This document shows positions 19,186-28,042 of a stretch of 64,000 bases of DNA, one piece after another. The notes beneath the pieces were generated by a model. The model was not told where the DNA came from. It worked only from the letters and a program-made list of their open reading frames with translations, and did no database searches. The position numbers and the translations under genes were made by a program. Numbering within the stretch: position 1 is the stretch's first letter; each line of letters opens with the position of its first letter. This DNA is from Bacteroidetes bacterium 47-18 (GTDB lineage Bacteria; Bacteroidota; Bacteroidia; Chitinophagales; Chitinophagaceae): assembly GCA_001897155.1 (NCBI GenBank), contig MKSF01000028.1:1-64000 (forward strand), in the 5' to 3' direction.

Positions 19186-20397
19186 ATGAATCCATTTATT
19201 GCCAACAGTACTTTGCTACGGATTGCGGAAGAGATAGGCGCGCCTGCTTACGTTTATTCAGCCGATATTATAAAAAGTAAATACAGTGATCTGTGCAAGG
19301 CTTTCCGAAAGTGCAACGCCAGGTTTCATTATGCCGTCAAGGCGCTGTCAAACATCAATATCCTGAAGCTGTTCCGGGAAATGGGCAGCGGCCTGGATAC
19401 GGTATCCATGCAGGAGGTACAGCTGGGCCTTAAGGCCGGTTTCGACCCGCAGGATATCATTTATACGCCCAACTGCGTTTCCTTTGAAGAGATCGAGCAG
19501 GTGATCGGGCTGGGTGTTAAGATCAATATTGATAACATTTCGATCCTGGAACAACTGGGCGCCAAATACGGCGATACCGTGCCGGTATGCATCCGCATCA
19601 ACCCCCATATCATGGCGGGCGGTAATTATAAGATATCCACGGGGCATATCGACAGCAAGTTCGGTATCTCCATCCACCAGTTGCGGCACGTGGAGCGCAT
19701 CGTTCAGTCGCTGAACATCCGGGTAGAGGGCCTGCACATGCATACGGGGAGCGATATCCTGGATGCCAATGTGTTCCTGAACGCCGCGGATATCCTCTTT
19801 AATATAGCGATGGAGTTTCCCGGCCTGGAATACCTGGACTTCGGAAGCGGCTTTAAGGTGGCCTACAAGCCCCAGGATGTCGTTACGGATATAGAAGAGC
19901 TCGGGGAAAAGCTGGCGGAAAGATATGCCGTCTTCTGTAAGGAGTACGGCAAGGATATCCAGATCTATTTTGAGCCTGGTAAATATCTTGTGAGCGAGAG
20001 CGGTTATTTTATCACGAAGGTAAATGTGGTCAAGCATACCACCGCTACCGTATTTGCGGGCATTGATTCGGGCGCCAACCACCTGATCCGCCCCATGCTG
20101 TATAACGCCTACCATCACATCACCAACCTTTCCAACTTTGAGGGTGTGAAGCGTATTTATACGGTAGTAGGCTATATCTGTGAAACGGATACCTTTGCCT
20201 GGGACAGGCCTATTGCGGAGATCACCGAAGGGGATTTCCTGTGCTTCCATAACGCCGGTGCCTACGGTTATATGATGGCCTCCAACTACAACTCAAGGTT
20301 CCGCCCCGCGGAAGTGCTGGTAGAAGGGGACACTTACAGGCTGATCAGGCGGAGAGAGACCATGGAGGACCTGCTGGCTACCCAGGTGCTGGATTAA
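19186..20397 (+). CDS. lysA: diaminopimelate decarboxylase
   Basis: 403 aa, PLP-dependent fold-III decarboxylase converting meso-diaminopimelate to lysine. Seen: the PLP lysine in FHYAVKALSN near residue 48, GLHMHTGSDI (His stacking on PLP), LDFGSGFKV, EPGKYLVSESGYFITKV, and CETDTFAWDRP near the C-terminus with the active-site Cys. HNAGAYGYMMASNYN is typical of LysA. It is monocistronic and starts 86 bases after the J-domain gene. Confidence 0.95.
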   Translation: MNPFIANSTLLRIAEEIGAPAYVYSADIIKSKYSDLCKAFRKCNARFHYAVKALSNINILKLFREMGSGLDTVSMQEVQLGLKAGFDPQDIIYTPNCVSFEEIEQVIGLGVKINIDNISILEQLGAKYGDTVPVCIRINPHIMAGGNYKISTGHIDSKFGISIHQLRHVERIVQSLNIRVEGLHMHTGSDILDANVFLNAADILFNIAMEFPGLEYLDFGSGFKVAYKPQDVVTDIEELGEKLAERYAVFCKEYGKDIQIYFEPGKYLVSESGYFITKVNVVKHTTATVFAGIDSGANHLIRPMLYNAYHHITNLSNFEGVKRIYTVVGYICETDTFAWDRPIAEITEGDFLCFHNAGAYGYMMASNYNSRFRPAEVLVEGDTYRLIRRRETMEDLLATQVLD

Positions 20398-20495
20398 GCA
20401 TCATTATTAATTTTTAGTCAAATTACAATACAATAGGCCGATATTTCGGAATATTGTATTTTTTTTGATCCGTATTTTAAAAAACAACTTAGCGA

Positions 20496-21551
20496 ATGAA
20501 CGCCTCTTTTAAGGTTTTAACAGCGGTATGTTTATGCCTGTGCAGCTTTTTTGCGCACGCCAAGAACTACCAGGTCGCCAGCATAGCTTTCTATAACGTG
20601 GAGAATTTATTTGATACGCTGGATGACCCTTATAAAAATGATGACGACTTCCTGCCGAAAGGCTCCTATAATTATACGCCCAGGGTTTACCAGAAAAAAC
20701 TGCAGAATATTGCCAGGGTCATATCGGGGCTCGCTTCGGATAAGGAGTCCAAATACCAGATACCCGGCGGCCCGGCCATTATCGGCCTGGCAGAGATAGA
20801 GAACGCCAGTGTGGTGTACGACCTTACACAGCAGCCTGCGCTGAAAGACCGCAATTACAGGATCCTGCATTTTGAATCACCCGACCAGCGGGGTATAGAC
20901 GTAGGTATGATCTACCGTCCGGATATGTTTACGGTGCTTGGTGCAAGGTCCTTATACGTAGATATCACCAATGATAAAAGCAAGTCCAGGACCAGGGATA
21001 TCCTGTATGCCTCGGGCATACTGGCAGGCGATACGATCCATATCCTGATAGGGCACTGGCCGTCCCGCAGCGGGGGAGAGGCCGCGAGCATGTGGAAAAG
21101 GGAACGTGCGGCCAGGGTGTGCAGGAATGTGATCGACAGCCTTCAGAAGATCGATCCTGAGGTAAAGGTGGTGGTCATGGGCGACCTTAACGATGACCCG
21201 GTAAGTCCTTCCGTTGCCAGAACGCTGGGCGCTATCGGCGATATAGATAAGGTAAAGCCGACTTCCATGTACAATCCCTGGACGGCTTTCTACAAAAAAG
21301 GTATCGGTACGCTGGGCTATAATGACAGCTGGAACCTGTTCGACCAGATCATTGTATCCGGTGGCTGGATCACCGGTAGCAGTAAAGGCTGGAAATACCA
21401 TAAGGCGGAGATCTACAGCCGGCAGTTCCTGGTGAGCCAGTTCGGGAAATATAAAGGCTACCCGCACCGGTCCTTTTCGGGCTCCAAATGGATGGACGGG
21501 TACAGTGACCACTTTCCTACATTGATCTACCTGCTCAAAGAAACGGAATGA
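20496..21551 (+). CDS. exported endonuclease/exonuclease/phosphatase-family protein
   Basis: 351 aa with a signal peptide (MNASFKVLTAVCLCLCSFFAHA). EEP-fold signatures: FYNVENLFDTLDDP (metal Asn), GLAEIENASVV (metal Glu), VVMGDLNDDPVSPS (Asp and Asn), and the C-terminal SDHFPTLIY (catalytic Asp-His). The YNVENLFD variant is common in secreted Bacteroidota members. It likely cleaves phosphodiesters of DNA or another substrate outside the cytoplasm; the exact substrate is unknown. An intrinsic terminator follows directly. Confidence 0.9.
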   Translation: MNASFKVLTAVCLCLCSFFAHAKNYQVASIAFYNVENLFDTLDDPYKNDDDFLPKGSYNYTPRVYQKKLQNIARVISGLASDKESKYQIPGGPAIIGLAEIENASVVYDLTQQPALKDRNYRILHFESPDQRGIDVGMIYRPDMFTVLGARSLYVDITNDKSKSRTRDILYASGILAGDTIHILIGHWPSRSGGEAASMWKRERAARVCRNVIDSLQKIDPEVKVVVMGDLNDDPVSPSVARTLGAIGDIDKVKPTSMYNPWTAFYKKGIGTLGYNDSWNLFDQIIVSGGWITGSSKGWKYHKAEIYSRQFLVSQFGKYKGYPHRSFSGSKWMDGYSDHFPTLIYLLKETE

Positions 21552-21559
21552 CCTTCAGC

Positions 21560-21591
21560 ATCGGGATATTAAAATATCCCGATTTTTTTTG
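21560..21591 (+). terminator. terminator of the EEP-family gene
   Basis: An 11-bp stem (21560-21570 with 21573-21583) is followed by a T run, 9 bases after the stop codon. Confidence 0.85.
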
Positions 21592-21655
21592 TGTGCCGAC
21601 CCAAGGTCCGGCGCCGGTATTACGTCTTTATATCAGAAGGTTAATTTTAACAACT

Positions 21656-22177
21656 ATGAGCAAGTTATGCTACTTTTTAATATCGGCAGGTATGTTGCTG
21701 GCTGTGTCCTGCAACAACAAGGGCGATAAGGAGGTCATGGGCTGGGCGCCTGTCTATGCTTCTGCAGAGGATATCACCGTACAGAATGAATCTCCGCTGC
21801 CGCCCATTGAGAATGCGGGTAAGATCTATATCAGGGGGGATTACTTTTATCAGGTTGAGAACGGGAAAGGTATTCATGTGATCGATGTCAGCAACAAGGA
21901 GCAGCCCGTACAGCAGGCCTTTATCCGCGTAGCCGGGGCCCAGGAGCTGAGCATCAGGGGCAATAACCTGTACGTCAATTCATTCAATGACCTGGTAGTA
22001 ATAGATATCAGCGATGTGCAAAACAGCCGTGAGGTGCACAGGATGAAGAATACCTTCCATATGTTTAACAGTACGACACCACCCCAGTCAGGGTATTTTG
22101 AATGCGTGGATGAATCCAGGGGCACGGTGGTAAGCTGGCAGCAGAAAATGCTTGTGAATCCCAAATGCAGATATTAA
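21656..22177 (+). CDS. LVIVD-type repeat lipoprotein, first of a pair
   Basis: 173 aa from the ATG at 21656, chosen because it opens a lipoprotein signal (MSKLCYFLISAGMLLAVSCNN, lipobox Cys at about 19); a longer frame overlaps the previous terminator. The mature part has beta-propeller-like repeats: KIYIRGDYFYQVENGKGIHVIDVSN and NLYVNSFNDLVVIDISDVQ. These match the LVIVD pattern, where blades contain (L/V)xV(I/V)D(V/I)S. With about two blades it is too short for a full propeller. It probably pairs with, or is a shortened version of, the next gene, 49 bases downstream. Confidence 0.75.
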   Translation: MSKLCYFLISAGMLLAVSCNNKGDKEVMGWAPVYASAEDITVQNESPLPPIENAGKIYIRGDYFYQVENGKGIHVIDVSNKEQPVQQAFIRVAGAQELSIRGNNLYVNSFNDLVVIDISDVQNSREVHRMKNTFHMFNSTTPPQSGYFECVDESRGTVVSWQQKMLVNPKCRY

Positions 22178-22226
22178 GAAAACCGCCGTTCCTTATTCTT
22201 AAATACTAAAATTCTCTCAACGATAT

Positions 22227-23000
22227 ATGAAACGATATTTTTATCTGCTGTTACCGGTTCTCATGGCCGTGCTGATGCTGGGCTGCAGCAAAGACCAGCA
22301 GCAGGACTCATTTGATACAGGAAGAACAGGTACCGGAGGGTCGCTTGCAAGGTTTATCATAGTGAACAATTACCTGTATGTGGTAGATGACCAGAACCTG
22401 ATAGCCTATGACATCACCAGCTTCCGGAACCCGAAAGAGGTAAGTAATATACCTATAGGCTTCAACATTGAAACCATCTATAACATGGGTGATAAATTAT
22501 TTATCGGTTCCCAGAATGCTATGTATATATATAGTATCAAAAACCCATCCAGGCCTGCTTACGAGGCCAGCGCCACTCACCTCCGGGCCTGCGACCCGGT
22601 GGTTGCCAACGAAGCATATGCTTACGTGACCGTCAGGTCTTCCTGGGCCAATAGCAGTGCCTGCGGCGGCAATATCAACGCGCTCCTGGTCTATGATATC
22701 GCGGATATGCAATATCCCAGGCTGGTCAATACGCTGGAAATGTATAATCCCCACGGCCTCGCGCTCTACGGTAATACCCTTTATGTATGCGACGGAACCC
22801 AGGGGCTGAAGATATTTGATATCAGCGACACCTACAACAGCGAACCGCAATACCTGAAGGCGGTTGAGACAAGCGATAACACTTATTTTGATTGTATAGC
22901 CAAAGACGGTTATCTGTACACCATGATGGAAAACGGCTTTGTGATCTATGATATCTCCAACCCCCATGAACCACGCGAATTAGGTAAGATTTTACACTGA
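22227..23000 (+). CDS. LVIVD-type repeat lipoprotein, second of a pair
   Basis: 257 aa with a lipoprotein signal (MKRYFYLLLPVLMAVLMLGCSK, lipid-attachment Cys at about 20). About five blades are seen: NYLYVVDDQNLIAYDITSF, KLFIGSQNAMYIYSIKNPSRP, AYAYVTVRSSW...LLVYDIADM, TLYVCDGTQGLKIFDISD and YLYTMMENGFVIYDISNPHEP. This is the LVIVD repeat family, likely a beta-propeller at the cell surface or in the periplasm. The ligand is unknown. It is co-directional with the first LVIVD gene and probably in one operon; a bidirectional terminator follows. Confidence 0.85.
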   Translation: MKRYFYLLLPVLMAVLMLGCSKDQQQDSFDTGRTGTGGSLARFIIVNNYLYVVDDQNLIAYDITSFRNPKEVSNIPIGFNIETIYNMGDKLFIGSQNAMYIYSIKNPSRPAYEASATHLRACDPVVANEAYAYVTVRSSWANSSACGGNINALLVYDIADMQYPRLVNTLEMYNPHGLALYGNTLYVCDGTQGLKIFDISDTYNSEPQYLKAVETSDNTYFDCIAKDGYLYTMMENGFVIYDISNPHEPRELGKILH

Positions 23001-23070
23001 TAAGTTAGCTTTCGACTTTAATAGGAATGCATGAAAAAAACATAAGATTTTATAATAGAGAAATCTTGCA

Positions 23071-23099
23071 AAAAATCCCGGGCGCCCCCCGGGATTTTT
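23071..23099. terminator. bidirectional terminator
   Basis: A 12-bp stem (23071-23082 with 23088-23099) has an A run on one side and a T run on the other, between convergent genes. A weaker 7-bp stem with arms AAGATTT/AAATCTT lies just upstream. Confidence 0.85.
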
Positions 23100-23116
23100 G
23101 TTATCATACATATCGT

Positions 23117-24736
23117 TTATTTTTTTTCTACATATTTTACATTCAGGATATTGAGAGCATTCCGCTTGAGGTTGTGGATATTATGCTGCGTAAAGTGTAA
23201 TATTTCATCATAGAAAAGCGGGACAATGGCCGCTTCCGCCATGACCAGGGAATCCATGCGCTGGTACAGCCCGTAACGGTGTGCATCGTCCCCGGTACGG
23301 ATGCTTTCCTGGTACAGCCTGTCAAAATATGGATTATTGAAACGTGTATAGTTAGGAGGCGCCGGGTTCCGGCTGTAAAAGAAGGACAGGTAGGTCTCTG
23401 CATCGGGATAGTCTGCTATCCACTGCGCTTTGAAGAAAGGTGCTTCCGTTTTGCTCATCATTTGCCGGAGCAGCCCCGGCTGCATGACCTCAACGGTCGC
23501 CTGCAGGCCTATATCCTGGAGCTGCGTCACGATGAAATTACAGATATCCGTCTGGGACTCCGGGCAGTATAATTTGATAAGCCCGAAGGTCCTGCTGTCC
23601 TGCCAGCCGGCTTCCTTCAGTAAGGCCGTGGCCAATGCGGGGTTGTAGGCATATCCGTAAGCAACGGTGGCCTGCTCCTCGGGTATCAGGCCTTCAGGGA
23701 TGAAGCCCTTATCTGCAGGTATGCCTACCCCGTTGCGGAAAAAGGTAACGATCTTTGCTTTGTCAATGGCATGATTGATGGCCTGCCTGACCAGCCGGTG
23801 CCGGACCGGCTGGTTCCGGAGAGCGGGCAATGTGGTGTCCAGTAAAAATCCCAGGTATTCGGTATTAAGGTACAGTTGCTTGGTCAGCCGGAAATTATCC
23901 CTGAACTCATCTTTAAGCAGGCCCTTTTTAGACAATACGAGGTCCTTGACACTGCCGTCTATGCCGTTGATAAAATCCAGTTGCTGCTGCCGGAACAGCA
24001 GGAACTCCATAATACGGGTTTCATTGAAAGTCACTTTTATGCCGTCCAGGTAGGGAAGCCTCTTGCCTTTGGCATCCTTTTCCCAGTAGGCCGGGTTCTT
24101 TTGCAGCAATAGCACATTGTTCTCATCCCATATCTGGAACCGGAAGGGGCCGGTTCCCACGGGGTGGTTCCTGAAATCCTTACCCCATTTCCGGATGGCC
24201 TCGTGCGGCACGATGGCACAATAAGGCATGCTCAGCATTGATAGCATCGGGGGAAAGGCCTGGCGCAGGCGTAATATGAAAGTGGTGTCATCGGGGGCTT
24301 CAAAAGGCGCGTGCTCCGCTATCTTATCATGGAATATCCAGGCGCCGGAAGAGGCTGTTGCTGGATCGGTCAGCCTGCTGAACGTATATACGATATCATG
24401 TGCCGTAAGCGCCCGGCCCCTGCCGTCCTTAAACACCGGGTTGTCGTGGAAATACACGTCTTTCCGGATGTTAAATGTCAGGACTTTCCCGTCCGGGCTC
24501 ACGGTCCAGGAGGTAGCGAGGGATGGCTGCAGCTGCATGTTTTCATCTATTTCCACCAGCGTATTATACAGGAAGGTGACGCCCCACATGATGGAAAGGT
24601 TCTTGGCAAAAGCAGGGTCCAGGGTCTCAAGCCCGCCTATCTGGTTATAGCAGAAATAGTTCCGGTCCTGCTGCTGTTGGGGCCTGCAGGAAATCATCAT
24701 AACTGCCAGCAATAACGCCGTTATATATTTATACAT
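23117..24736 (-). CDS. peptide/oligopeptide-type ABC transporter substrate-binding lipoprotein
   Basis: 539 aa with a lipoprotein signal (MYKYITALLLAVMMISCRPQ, Cys at about 17). It belongs to solute-binding protein family 5: GGLETLDPAFAKNLSIMWGV, LATSWTVSPDGKVLTFNIRKDVYFHDNPVF, VVYTF-like IVYTFSRLTDP, HPVGTGPFRFQIWDENNVLLLQKNPAYW and VRQAINHAIDKAKIV. It binds peptides or related solutes for import. No ABC permease or ATPase gene is beside it, so its transporter partner is elsewhere or it works otherwise. Confidence 0.92.
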   Translation of the reverse strand: MYKYITALLLAVMMISCRPQQQQDRNYFCYNQIGGLETLDPAFAKNLSIMWGVTFLYNTLVEIDENMQLQPSLATSWTVSPDGKVLTFNIRKDVYFHDNPVFKDGRGRALTAHDIVYTFSRLTDPATASSGAWIFHDKIAEHAPFEAPDDTTFILRLRQAFPPMLSMLSMPYCAIVPHEAIRKWGKDFRNHPVGTGPFRFQIWDENNVLLLQKNPAYWEKDAKGKRLPYLDGIKVTFNETRIMEFLLFRQQQLDFINGIDGSVKDLVLSKKGLLKDEFRDNFRLTKQLYLNTEYLGFLLDTTLPALRNQPVRHRLVRQAINHAIDKAKIVTFFRNGVGIPADKGFIPEGLIPEEQATVAYGYAYNPALATALLKEAGWQDSRTFGLIKLYCPESQTDICNFIVTQLQDIGLQATVEVMQPGLLRQMMSKTEAPFFKAQWIADYPDAETYLSFFYSRNPAPPNYTRFNNPYFDRLYQESIRTGDDAHRYGLYQRMDSLVMAEAAIVPLFYDEILHFTQHNIHNLKRNALNILNVKYVEKK

Positions 24737-24815
24737 CTGTGCAGGATGCTTTTAAGGGTATGGTTAATAATATGTGCTTAAAAATCCCGATAGGACAATA
24801 ACAGCTAAGAATCAG

Positions 24816-24823
24816 TAATTTTG
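24816..24823 (+). promoter_or_regulatory. -7 promoter element (TAATTTTG) before bshB1
   Basis: Exact TAnnTTTG match, 34 bases upstream of the bshB1 ATG. No matching -33 box was seen. Confidence 0.4.
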
Positions 24824-24857
24824 TTAATCGTAAAATTACTTCAAATTATTGCAAATT

Positions 24858-25601
24858 ATGAAATTACATATACTGGCTATTGGTGCGCATCCCGATGATG
24901 TGGAGCTCGGTGCGGCAGGTACGCTGATAAAGCATATCAGGAAAGGGCAGCAGGTGGGCATCCTGGACCTGACCCAGGGAGAGCTTGGCAGCCGTGGCAC
25001 TGTAGCCTCCCGTTACGCGGAAGCCGCGGCCGCGGCAGAGATCATGGGACTGGCAGTAAGAGAGAACCTGAAGCTGAGGGACGGCTTTTTTGAGAATAAC
25101 GAAGACAGCCGCCTGGCCCTTATCAGGGTGATAAGAAAGTACAGGCCGGATATCGTGATAGGCAATGCGCCGGAAGACAGGCACCCGGATCATGGCCGGG
25201 CCTTTAAATTAATAGCGGATGCCTGTTTTTTAAGCGGGCTGTCAAAAATAGGGACACGGGATGAGCAGGGCAATGCCCAGGAGGCCTGGCGCCCTAAGAA
25301 AGTATTGCACTATATCCAGGACCGTTTCCTGGAGCCCAATGTCATCATTGACATCAGCGATACCCTGGATATCAAGATGAAAGCCATCGAATGTTACGGA
25401 ACACAATTTTTCAGCGCACAGGATGACCGGGATAAGGAGCCGGCCACCTATATCTCCCGCCCGGGCTTCCTGGAGTCTATAGCGGCCAAGGCCAGGGTGC
25501 TGGGACACCGTATCGGTGCGGAGTATGCGGAAGGCTTTATCCTGCAGGGGGATTACGGCCTGAATGACCTGGATGATATTTACCTGCCTGTCCTTTCTTA
25601 A
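24858..25601 (+). CDS. bshB1: bacillithiol biosynthesis deacetylase BshB1
   Basis: 247 aa from the ATG at 24858, which gives MKLHILAIGAHPDDVELG; a TTG nine bases upstream is less likely. It is a zinc-dependent LmbE/PIG-L-fold deacetylase that removes acetyl from GlcNAc-malate in bacillithiol synthesis. Seen: AHPDDVE (zinc His and Asp), the segment LRDGFFENNEDSRL and the second zinc motif PEDRHPDHGRA. FFSAQDDRDKEPATYISRPGFLE is typical of BshB1. The other genes for bacillithiol are not in the window. The gene 3' of it starts 10 bases later. Confidence 0.92.
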   Translation: MKLHILAIGAHPDDVELGAAGTLIKHIRKGQQVGILDLTQGELGSRGTVASRYAEAAAAAEIMGLAVRENLKLRDGFFENNEDSRLALIRVIRKYRPDIVIGNAPEDRHPDHGRAFKLIADACFLSGLSKIGTRDEQGNAQEAWRPKKVLHYIQDRFLEPNVIIDISDTLDIKMKAIECYGTQFFSAQDDRDKEPATYISRPGFLESIAAKARVLGHRIGAEYAEGFILQGDYGLNDLDDIYLPVLS

Positions 25602-25610
25602 TTTTAGGTG

Positions 25611-27287
25611 ATGAAAGCTTTGAAGATTTTATTGAAAATTACCGGGTGGACCCTGGGCATACTGCTTCTGCTGTGCCTGGTATTCGGGATTTATGTGTAC
25701 AATATCGCCACATTTCCCCATCCGCAGGTGCAGCGTAATGACAGCATGGAAAACCTGGAAAGAACGGCGCTCAATGACAGCACCTTCGCAATAGGCAACA
25801 ACTGGCTGACCAAAAACGAGTTCGGGCACTATGTCATGTACACCGAAGGTAGCGCATATGAGAGAGGGCTGGCGAACGGCAAGCTTTCCAGGGAGCTTAT
25901 CTCGCGGCAGGAAGAGGCTTTTACGCACCAGATCAAAAAAATGATCCCGTCCGAAAAATACCTCGGGTTCCTGAAATACATCACGGGCTTTATCAACAGG
26001 GGATTGCCGGAGAATGTAACGGAGGAATACAAGGAAGAGATCTATGGCATTGCGCTCGCTTCATCGGATAGTTTCGACTGGATCGGCGATAAATATACCC
26101 GCCAGATGCATTATCATGCCGCGCACGATATCGGACATGCGCTACAGAATATGATGTTGGTGGGGTGCACCTCCTTCGGCGTATGGGGAAAGTCCACGGC
26201 CAACGGTGAAATGATCGTAGGGCGTAATTTTGATTTCTGGGTAGGTGACGAATTTGCGGAGCATAAGATCATTTCCTTCGTAAAGCCGGAGCATGGCTAT
26301 CCGTTCGCCTTTATCACCTGGGGCGCCTTTACCGGCGTCAGCTCAGGGATGAATGCCAAAGGGCTGACAGTGACCATCAACGCCGCCAAATCCTCCATAC
26401 CCTTCAATGCCGCTACCCCGGTCTCCCTGGTAGCGAGAGAGATACTGCAATATGCCGCTACCATAGATGAAGCGGTAGCCATAGCCAGGAAAAGAACGAT
26501 GTTTGTCAGCGAAAGCTTCCTGGTAAGCGCTGCCGCAGACGGAAAAGCGGTGGTAATAGAAAAAACGCCTTCTGAGCTGGATATCTACGACGCTCATAAA
26601 GACCGCATCTTATGTGCCAACCATTTCCAGGGGCCTATCCTGGGGAATGAGTCGCTGAACCTTGAGCAGAAGGCCACCAGCGCATCCGTGTACCGGTACA
26701 GCCGCCTGGAGCAACTTATGCCTGATACGGTGGCTCTTACGGTAACCGATGCGGCCGGGATACTCCGGGATACCAGGGGTATTAATAATACGGAAATAGG
26801 ATTGGGTAATGAAAAGGCGCTCAACCAGTTGATAGCGCATCATTCAGTCATTTTTAAGCCGGAAAGCCTCCTGATGTGGGTCAGCACCGAACCCTGGCAA
26901 CTGGGAACTTATGTATGTTATGATCTGCGTAAGATTTTCAGCGGGGATTTCAGGCCCGGGGATACTGTTGTCAGGTACGCGCTGAATATCCCTGCCGATA
27001 CTGCTTTTATCAATTCGCTGGCATTCCGGAACTTTCTAAAATACCGGGAGCAAAAGGAAATATTTGTTTACGGTAACCGGGCTGCCTTTGATCCTGTTAG
27101 CAGCATCCGGTATAATCCCTATTTTTACGATGCCTACAGGATGGCGGGAGACTATTTCCTGGAAAGGAAAGAATACGATAAGGCGGCAAAATATTATAAG
27201 GAAGCGCTTGACAGGGAAGTGGCAACGGAAGGTGAGCAGAAGAATATACAGAAACGATTGAATAAGGCGCTCCGTAAAGGAACCTGA
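25611..27287 (+). CDS. C45-type Ntn hydrolase / acyltransferase, membrane anchored
   Basis: 558 aa from the ATG at 25611 (a GTG immediately upstream is also possible). An N-terminal membrane helix or uncleaved signal (about 13-33) is followed by a domain like the acyl-CoA:6-aminopenicillanate acyltransferase and choloylglycine hydrolase families. The nucleophile is expected at Cys186 in LVGCTSFGVWG, with MIVGRNFDFWVG, TWGAFTGVSSGMNAKGLTV and ILCANHF. These enzymes mature by autocleavage before Cys, but here about 185 residues precede it. A short TPR-like helix pair lies at the C-terminus (EYDKAAKYYKEALDRE). The substrate is unknown; an amidohydrolase is likely. It probably shares a transcript with bshB1. 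Confidence 0.82.
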   Translation: MKALKILLKITGWTLGILLLLCLVFGIYVYNIATFPHPQVQRNDSMENLERTALNDSTFAIGNNWLTKNEFGHYVMYTEGSAYERGLANGKLSRELISRQEEAFTHQIKKMIPSEKYLGFLKYITGFINRGLPENVTEEYKEEIYGIALASSDSFDWIGDKYTRQMHYHAAHDIGHALQNMMLVGCTSFGVWGKSTANGEMIVGRNFDFWVGDEFAEHKIISFVKPEHGYPFAFITWGAFTGVSSGMNAKGLTVTINAAKSSIPFNAATPVSLVAREILQYAATIDEAVAIARKRTMFVSESFLVSAAADGKAVVIEKTPSELDIYDAHKDRILCANHFQGPILGNESLNLEQKATSASVYRYSRLEQLMPDTVALTVTDAAGILRDTRGINNTEIGLGNEKALNQLIAHHSVIFKPESLLMWVSTEPWQLGTYVCYDLRKIFSGDFRPGDTVVRYALNIPADTAFINSLAFRNFLKYREQKEIFVYGNRAAFDPVSSIRYNPYFYDAYRMAGDYFLERKEYDKAAKYYKEALDREVATEGEQKNIQKRLNKALRKGT

Positions 27288-27379
27288 CCCGGACAGCAGG
27301 GCAATTATATGCAGGAAACTGTTTGAAAGCCTCTTTTATTGTTATATTGCGCTTGTCTTGTCACCTGCAGCTTTGTGAA

Positions 27380-27960
27380 GGGTATGGTTTATAATGGTTT
27401 TGGCTGGGCTTCGACAGGGCTCAGCCTGACAGATGCAAGGACTTGTCACATACAGCTTGTTGGTTCCACATTGAGCTTGTCGAAGGGTGTGGTTTATAAT
27501 TGTTTTGCTAGGGCTTCGACGGGGCTCAGCCTGACAGATTACGGACTTGTCACGTTAAGCTTGGCGAAGGGTGTGGTTTATAATGGTTTTGGCAGGGCTT
27601 CGATGGAGGCTCAGCCTGACAGATGGAAGGACTTGTCAAGTTAAGCTTGTCGAAGGGTATGGTTTATAATTGTTTTGGCAGGGCTTCGACGGAGGCTCAG
27701 CCTGACAGATTACGGACTTGTCACATACAGCTTTGTTGGTTCCACATTGAGCTTGTCGAAGGGTGTGGTTTATAATTGTTTTGGCAGGGCTTCGACGGGG
27801 CTCAGCCTGACAGATTACGGACTTGTCACGTTAAGCTTTGTGAAGGGTGTGGTTTATAATTGTTTTGGCAGGGCTTCGATGGAGGCTCAGCCTGACAGGT
27901 GAGAGGCTTGTCATATTGAGCTCATCTTGTCACATTGAGCTTGTCGAAATGTGCTATGTA
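27380..27960. repeat. higher-order tandem repeat array of palindromic elements
   Basis: Six imperfect units each contain GGTTTATAAT (at 27386, 27491, 27575, 27661, 27767 and 27851), a TTCGAC/GTCGAAG pair and CTCAGCCTGACAG. Spacings are 105, 84, 86, 106 and 84, so the array is two copies of a 275-276 bp triplet. Each unit folds because the arm TTGAGC...GTCGAAG pairs with CTTCGAC...GCTCAG. Two open frames across it translate to repeated peptides and are not genes. No other feature is seen in 27288-28042 besides this and the hairpin at 27967. Confidence 0.85.
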
Positions 27961-28022
27961 TAAACAAACCCTGTCAATATTGAGATTGCGCTCCATATGA
28001 CAGGGTTATTTACTTTTAGACA
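27905..28022. repeat. left arm of a long inverted repeat (partner at 34228-34330)
   Basis: Its reverse complement matches 34228-34330 over about 110 bases with short indels. The shared blocks include AACCCTGTC, AATCTCAATATTGACAGGGT and CATTTCGACA. It contains the terminator-like hairpin at 27967-28007, downstream of oxyR. Confidence 0.75.
27967..28007 (-). terminator. probable terminator of oxyR
   Basis: A 10-bp perfect stem (27967-27976 with 27998-28007) with a 21-nt loop, downstream of the oxyR stop, lying inside the left arm of the long inverted repeat. Confidence 0.5.
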
Positions 28023-28042
28023 GTATCTTCGTTTGTATAATA

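Noticed and set aside
21548-21655. Longer start for the first LVIVD lipoprotein overlapping the EEP gene
   Set aside because: It would run through the terminator at 21560-21591 and hide the lipobox signal.
27339-27902. Two open reading frames of about 75-100 codons in the repeat array
   Set aside because: They translate to repeated peptides that come only from the palindromic repeat; no signal of protein selection or start context.
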